Positions 60,292-64,000 of a stretch of 64,000 nt of DNA are shown piece by piece. A program made the translations under genes and the position numbers. How positions within the stretch are numbered: the first letter of the stretch is position 1; every line of letters starts with the position of its first letter. This stretch comes from Nitrospirota bacterium. GTDB lineage: Bacteria; Nitrospirota; Nitrospiria; Nitrospirales; Nitrospiraceae. The DNA lies in NCBI GenBank assembly GCA_030684575.1, contig JAUXVD010000014.1, positions 227,066-291,065 on the forward strand. Reading direction: 5' to 3'. The notes below the pieces were generated by a model. The model was not told where the DNA came from, did not search any database, and saw only the letters and a program-made list of their open reading frames with translations.

Positions 60292-62106
60292 GTGGGCCGA
60301 GGTCTGATTTCTGAAGACGTGATCAATCAAGTCAGAGATCGGGTCGATATCGCGGAGGTGGTTGGCCATCACGTGAGTTTGACCCGGGCCGGCCAGAACC
60401 TGAAAGGTCTCTGTCCCTTCCATCAGGAAAAATCGCCCTCCTTTACGGTGAGTCCTTCTCGCCAGATTTTTCATTGTTTCGGTTGCGGTGCGGGCGGCAA
60501 CGTGTTTGCGTTTTTGATGCGGATCACCGGTGCGAGTTTTCCCGAGACGGTCCGTGACCTTGGACAGAAGTTTGGAATTGTCGTGCCCGAGAGCGGGCCG
60601 AATGCCGGGCCTCAGGCCGCACAGATGAGTCGTCTCGAGCCATTGAATCGGGCCGTGACGGCGTGGTTTCAGCAGAATTTACGAGATGGATCGGCTGGTG
60701 CGACAGCGCGGGATTACCTGGCGAGTCGAGGCATTCAGGCTGAGACAATCGAGCGGTTTGAGATTGGTTACGCGCCGGCTGAGTGGGACGGGCTCATCAA
60801 GGCGCTGAGTCAACAGGGGTTTGCGCAGAGTGATTTAGCCGCTGCGGGATTGACGGTGGCGAGAGAGCAGGCGTCCGGGTCCTATGACCGGTTTCGCGCC
60901 AGGGTGATGTTCCCCATTACGGATCTGCGCAAGCGGGTTGTCGGTTTTGGTGGCCGCATTCTTGGCGAGGGGACCCCGAAGTACCTGAACTCTCCGGATA
61001 CTCCCTTGTTTAAGAAGGGGCAGACACTCTACGCGTTAGACCTTGCGCGTGAAGCCGTAGCCAGGCTGAAGACGGTGATCGTCGTGGAAGGGTATTTCGA
61101 TGCGGTTGCCCTTCATCAAGCCGGGTTGACCCATACGGTTGCGACGTTGGGAACCGCACTGACGGCGGAGCACATTCAGGTACTCAGGCGGTTCGCTTCG
61201 AAAGTTGTCCTGTTGTTCGATCCTGATCAGGCCGGGGTGCGTGCTGCATTGCGGGGGCTCGATCTGTTCGTGAATAGCGGACTTGGCGTGAAAGTTGTCT
61301 CGTTGCCGGCAGGCGAGGACCCCGATACGTATGTGCGGAAGGAGGGGCCGGAGGCGTTTGCACAGCTGGAAGAGCAATCTCCGAGCCTCCTCGACTTTGC
61401 GCTCGAGCATAGTTTGAGTACAACCGATTCCAGTACGATCGAAGGGCGAATCCGTAGCGTGGACGATGTGTTGCGGATTCTGCAAAAGAGTGAGCACCCG
61501 ATCGAACGAGAGGAACGGATTCGTGTGGTGGCCGAGCGATTGGGGGTTAGCCAGCAACGATTGATCGAACGGTATCCAGCGCTGGTGCAGTCGGAGGGCC
61601 GCCGACCGGCAACGTCTCAACCGGCCAGTCCCTCTCCGGCGACATTCAAGGGTGTGAGCGAAGAGCGAGACCTGGTGTATTTGCTATTGCACGGGCATTT
61701 GACCGCTGCCGATATGCAACGGCTACGGCCCGAGGCCTTTTCGGTTCCGGCCTGTCGTATGCTCGTCGAGGCGGCGTTGACCCATCTCGATCGGGATGGC
61801 CGAGTTGGACTCAGGTTGCTGCTCGATGCGGTGGCCGATCATCCGGATTGCGGGTCGCTGGCGACGGAGTTGTCCGTGCGGGAAGACCACTTTGACGATG
61901 TGCCTGCCCACGTTGCGGGCTGTTTAGAGACCTTGGAGCGGAAACGAGCCGAGGCCGCGTTTCGAGATTTGACCGCGCAACTCAAGGCTGCCGAACGGGA
62001 GGGCCGTGGAGACGATGCGCGGATATTGAATGCACAAGTGAATGAATTGAGCATGCAAAAGGCCAATCGGCCTGCAACCGGGATATTGTCCTTAGTGAAG
62101 GAGTAG
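60292..62106 (+). CDS. dnaG: DNA primase
   Basis: This is a primase of about 604 residues that makes RNA primers at the fork. The CHC2 zinc motif is in [12 protein letters not shown] and [12 protein letters not shown] (about 39-66). The TOPRIM domain has [11 protein letters not shown] near 265 and LLFDPDQAG. The C-terminal helicase-binding domain lies beyond residue 440. I prefer the GTG at 60292 ([16 protein letters not shown]) with AGGAG upstream; the open frame reaches 60187. Three bases separate it from rpoD. Confidence 0.93.
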   Translation: MGRGLISEDVINQVRDRVDIAEVVGHHVSLTRAGQNLKGLCPFHQEKSPSFTVSPSRQIFHCFGCGAGGNVFAFLMRITGASFPETVRDLGQKFGIVVPESGPNAGPQAAQMSRLEPLNRAVTAWFQQNLRDGSAGATARDYLASRGIQAETIERFEIGYAPAEWDGLIKALSQQGFAQSDLAAAGLTVAREQASGSYDRFRARVMFPITDLRKRVVGFGGRILGEGTPKYLNSPDTPLFKKGQTLYALDLAREAVARLKTVIVVEGYFDAVALHQAGLTHTVATLGTALTAEHIQVLRRFASKVVLLFDPDQAGVRAALRGLDLFVNSGLGVKVVSLPAGEDPDTYVRKEGPEAFAQLEEQSPSLLDFALEHSLSTTDSSTIEGRIRSVDDVLRILQKSEHPIEREERIRVVAERLGVSQQRLIERYPALVQSEGRRPATSQPASPSPATFKGVSEERDLVYLLLHGHLTAADMQRLRPEAFSVPACRMLVEAALTHLDRDGRVGLRLLLDAVADHPDCGSLATELSVREDHFDDVPAHVAGCLETLERKRAEAAFRDLTAQLKAAEREGRGDDARILNAQVNELSMQKANRPATGILSLVKE

Positions 62107-62108
62107 TC

Positions 62109-63938
62109 ATGGCGAAACAAGAGTTACTCGGCGAAGTCAAAAAGCTAATCGCAATCGGGAAAGAGAAAGGCTTTTTGACCTACGACGAGTTGAATAGCAC
62201 GTTGCCTGCAGAAGTGGTGTCTTCCGAGCAATTCGGCAGCATCATGACGATGTTCGGCGAATTGGACATTGAGATTGTGGATGCGCCGGATGGCGAGCGG
62301 ACGCAGAAGCGCACGGAGCGGGGCGAGGCCGCCGACGATGCGGAGGAAGCCGAGACCGAGACTGAGGCGGAAGCCGAGGAAGAAAACGAAAAGCCGATCG
62401 ACCTCACGCCCGGCGCCCTCAGCCGCACGGATGACCCTGTTCGCCTGTATTTGAAGGAAATGGGCAGTGTGGCGTTGCTGAGCCGCGAAGGGGAAATCGA
62501 GATCGCGAAGCGGATCGAAGAAGGGAAGAAGGAAGTGGCGTCGGTGATCTACGGCTTGCCGATGACCATCGAGTTTGTGCTGGCCCTGCGCGATCAGCTC
62601 AAGGACGGAAAGATTGATGTGCGCGAGATCGTGCCGGTGAAGGAAACGGAAGAGGAGCTCGAAGAGGAGCAGCAGCCGATTGAACGGGATTATGAAGAGC
62701 TGCGGGTGAAAACGCTTGAGGCTTTGAACACGGTCCGAAAGGTCTCGTTATCGCTCAAGGCCCTTGTCGAGAAAGAAAAGTCTATCGGGAGTGATCCTGC
62801 GAAGCAAAAACAATACAAGAAGCAGTTCGATCTGGCGCGTCAGCAGGTCGTCGATAAAATTGAGTCGGTGAATCTGCACGGCGTGCTGAAGGATCGCATG
62901 GTGCAGCGGGTGCGTGATTTGGCCGTCCAGTTCCGTATGGCGGAGCGAGAGGTGGCCAGCTGTCAGCGGCGCATTGGAATCGGCGGCGAGGCCGGCGCCG
63001 AGCAGCTCAGGAAAATGTGCCGGACGAGGCCGGATTTTCTGGCGGTCAGACGAAAGGCCGGAGTCTCCGAGGAGACCCTGTCGGACATCAAAAAAATCTA
63101 TCAGGCGGCGAAGGCGCGGATTAAGCAGTTGGAAACGGAAGAGGCCTTGGTGCCGGCGGAGGAAATCAAAGATGCCGTGAAGCATCTGGATGTCGCCGAG
63201 GACAAGGTGAAGCGTGGGAAGGCGGAACTGGTCGAGGCCAATCTGCGTCTTGTGGTGAGCATTGCCAAGAAGTATACGAATCGCGGATTGCAGTTTCTGG
63301 ATCTGATTCAGGAAGGCAATATCGGGTTAATGAAGGCGGTGGATAAGTTTGAGTATCAGCGCGGGTACAAGTTCAGCACCTACGCCACGTGGTGGATCCG
63401 GCAGGCGATCACTCGGGCCATTGCGGACCAGGCGCGTACGATCCGCATTCCGGTGCATATGATTGAAACAATCAATAAGCTGATCCGGACATCACGCCAT
63501 CTGGTTCAGAAACTTGGACGGGAGCCGTTACCGGAGGAAATTGCCGAACGGATGGACTTGCCGCTCGATAAGGTTCGGAAGATTCTCAAGATCGCGCGTG
63601 AGCCGATTTCTCTGGAGACGCCGATCGGTGAAGAAGAAGACAGTCATTTGGGTGATTTCATCGAAGATAAGAAGGCGGTCTCTCCGTTGGAAGCCGCGAT
63701 TCGGTACGATTTGCAGCGCCAGATCAACAGTGCGCTGGAAACGCTGACCCCGCGAGAAGAAAAAGTCTTGCGGAAGCGGTTTGGGATCGGCGAAGCCACC
63801 GACCACACCCTGGAAGAAGTCGGGCAGGACTTTGAAGTGACCCGTGAGCGCATCCGGCAAATCGAGGCTAAAGCGCTGCGCAAGTTGCGGCATCCGAGCC
63901 GGAGCAAGAAACTGCGAAGCTTTGTCGAAAGCGTGTAA
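62109..63938 (+). CDS. rpoD: Housekeeping sigma factor RpoD
   Basis: This is a 609-residue primary sigma70. Region 1.1 (about 1-60) is followed by an acidic linker and region 1.2 ([17 protein letters not shown], about 110-125). A long non-conserved region comes next, then region 2 ([57 protein letters not shown]), region 3 and region 4 ([16 protein letters not shown]). It is complete. The dnaG-rpoD pairing is a common bacterial macromolecular-synthesis arrangement. Confidence 0.97.
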   Translation: MAKQELLGEVKKLIAIGKEKGFLTYDELNSTLPAEVVSSEQFGSIMTMFGELDIEIVDAPDGERTQKRTERGEAADDAEEAETETEAEAEEENEKPIDLTPGALSRTDDPVRLYLKEMGSVALLSREGEIEIAKRIEEGKKEVASVIYGLPMTIEFVLALRDQLKDGKIDVREIVPVKETEEELEEEQQPIERDYEELRVKTLEALNTVRKVSLSLKALVEKEKSIGSDPAKQKQYKKQFDLARQQVVDKIESVNLHGVLKDRMVQRVRDLAVQFRMAEREVASCQRRIGIGGEAGAEQLRKMCRTRPDFLAVRRKAGVSEETLSDIKKIYQAAKARIKQLETEEALVPAEEIKDAVKHLDVAEDKVKRGKAELVEANLRLVVSIAKKYTNRGLQFLDLIQEGNIGLMKAVDKFEYQRGYKFSTYATWWIRQAITRAIADQARTIRIPVHMIETINKLIRTSRHLVQKLGREPLPEEIAERMDLPLDKVRKILKIAREPISLETPIGEEEDSHLGDFIEDKKAVSPLEAAIRYDLQRQINSALETLTPREEKVLRKRFGIGEATDHTLEEVGQDFEVTRERIRQIEAKALRKLRHPSRSKKLRSFVESV

Positions 63939-64000
63939 AGCCAGGCCGTCCGTGAGTCATTTGACTCCATGGGAGGCGCGGCCTAGAATCATCCGACCTG

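Noticed and set aside
63953..63966. Palindrome GAGTCATTTGACTC after rpoD
   Set aside because: The stem is short, the window ends 34 nt later and no T run is seen; function cannot be judged.
1..64000. CRISPR array, rRNA genes, integrase or transposase genes
   Set aside because: I looked for regularly spaced repeats, rRNA-like sequence and recombinase motifs and saw none. The mobile character of the island rests on context and repeats only.

Overview
The window looks like chromosomal DNA of a Nitrospira-type bacterium (phylum Nitrospirota). This is inferred from gene content, not from a marker search. The pointers are a complete Pup-proteasome locus beside Gram-negative-style secreted and lipoprotein genes, a five-subunit 2-oxoacid:ferredoxin oxidoreductase of the reductive TCA cycle type (order D-A-B-G-E), and a rho-rpmE-prfA-prmC-murA-his block. 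The two window ends cut through ordinary chromosome.

Layout. 1-6.9 kb is an accessory region. It holds a GIY-YIG/DUF4357 protein, two unrecognised proteins, a lysine-rich histone-like protein, three small toxin-antitoxin modules (HicBA, AbrB/VapC, DUF433/DUF5615), two copies of a palindromic repeat of about 110-125 bp, and a broken gene. 6.9-11.9 kb (minus strand) encodes a secreted protein, a HIT protein, a TPR/Sel1 protein and a CHASE2-sigma54 regulator. 12.1-22.0 kb (plus) is a proteostasis block: HD hydrolase, YjbQ, HtrA-like protease, then mpa-dop-pup-prcB-prcA-pafA and a small membrane protein. 22.0-30.0 kb (mostly minus) holds a YheT-like hydrolase, tRNA-Asn, the forDABGE operon with a consensus promoter and a terminator, a TPR protein, a YciI-like and a DUF2203 protein. 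A 42-codon ORF at 30.06 kb resembles the first strands of a proteasome beta subunit.

30.5-38.1 kb (plus) is housekeeping: rho, rpmE, prfA, prmC, murA, hisG, hisD, hisB. The his genes resume at 56.26 kb with hisH, a lipoprotein gene, hisA, hisF, hisIE, then hinT, dnaG and rpoD. Between hisB and hisH lies about 18 kb carrying a two-gene Tc (toxin complex) locus: a fused TcB-TcC protein (about 2567 aa) with an unassigned C-terminal effector-like tail, and a TcA-like protein (2842 aa). This segment ends with a decayed mntA-hepT module and a remnant of the same palindromic repeat seen near the toxin-antitoxin genes, directly in front of hisH. The simplest reading is an island that split a his operon.

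How the genes work together. HisG, D, B, H, A, F and IE cover most of histidine synthesis (HisC, HisN and HisZ are not here). Mpa, PrcA/PrcB, PafA, Dop and Pup form a full tagging and degradation pathway. ForDABGE would carry out reductive carboxylation (pyruvate or 2-oxoglutarate synthase). TcA plus the BC fusion would form a self-contained injection toxin.
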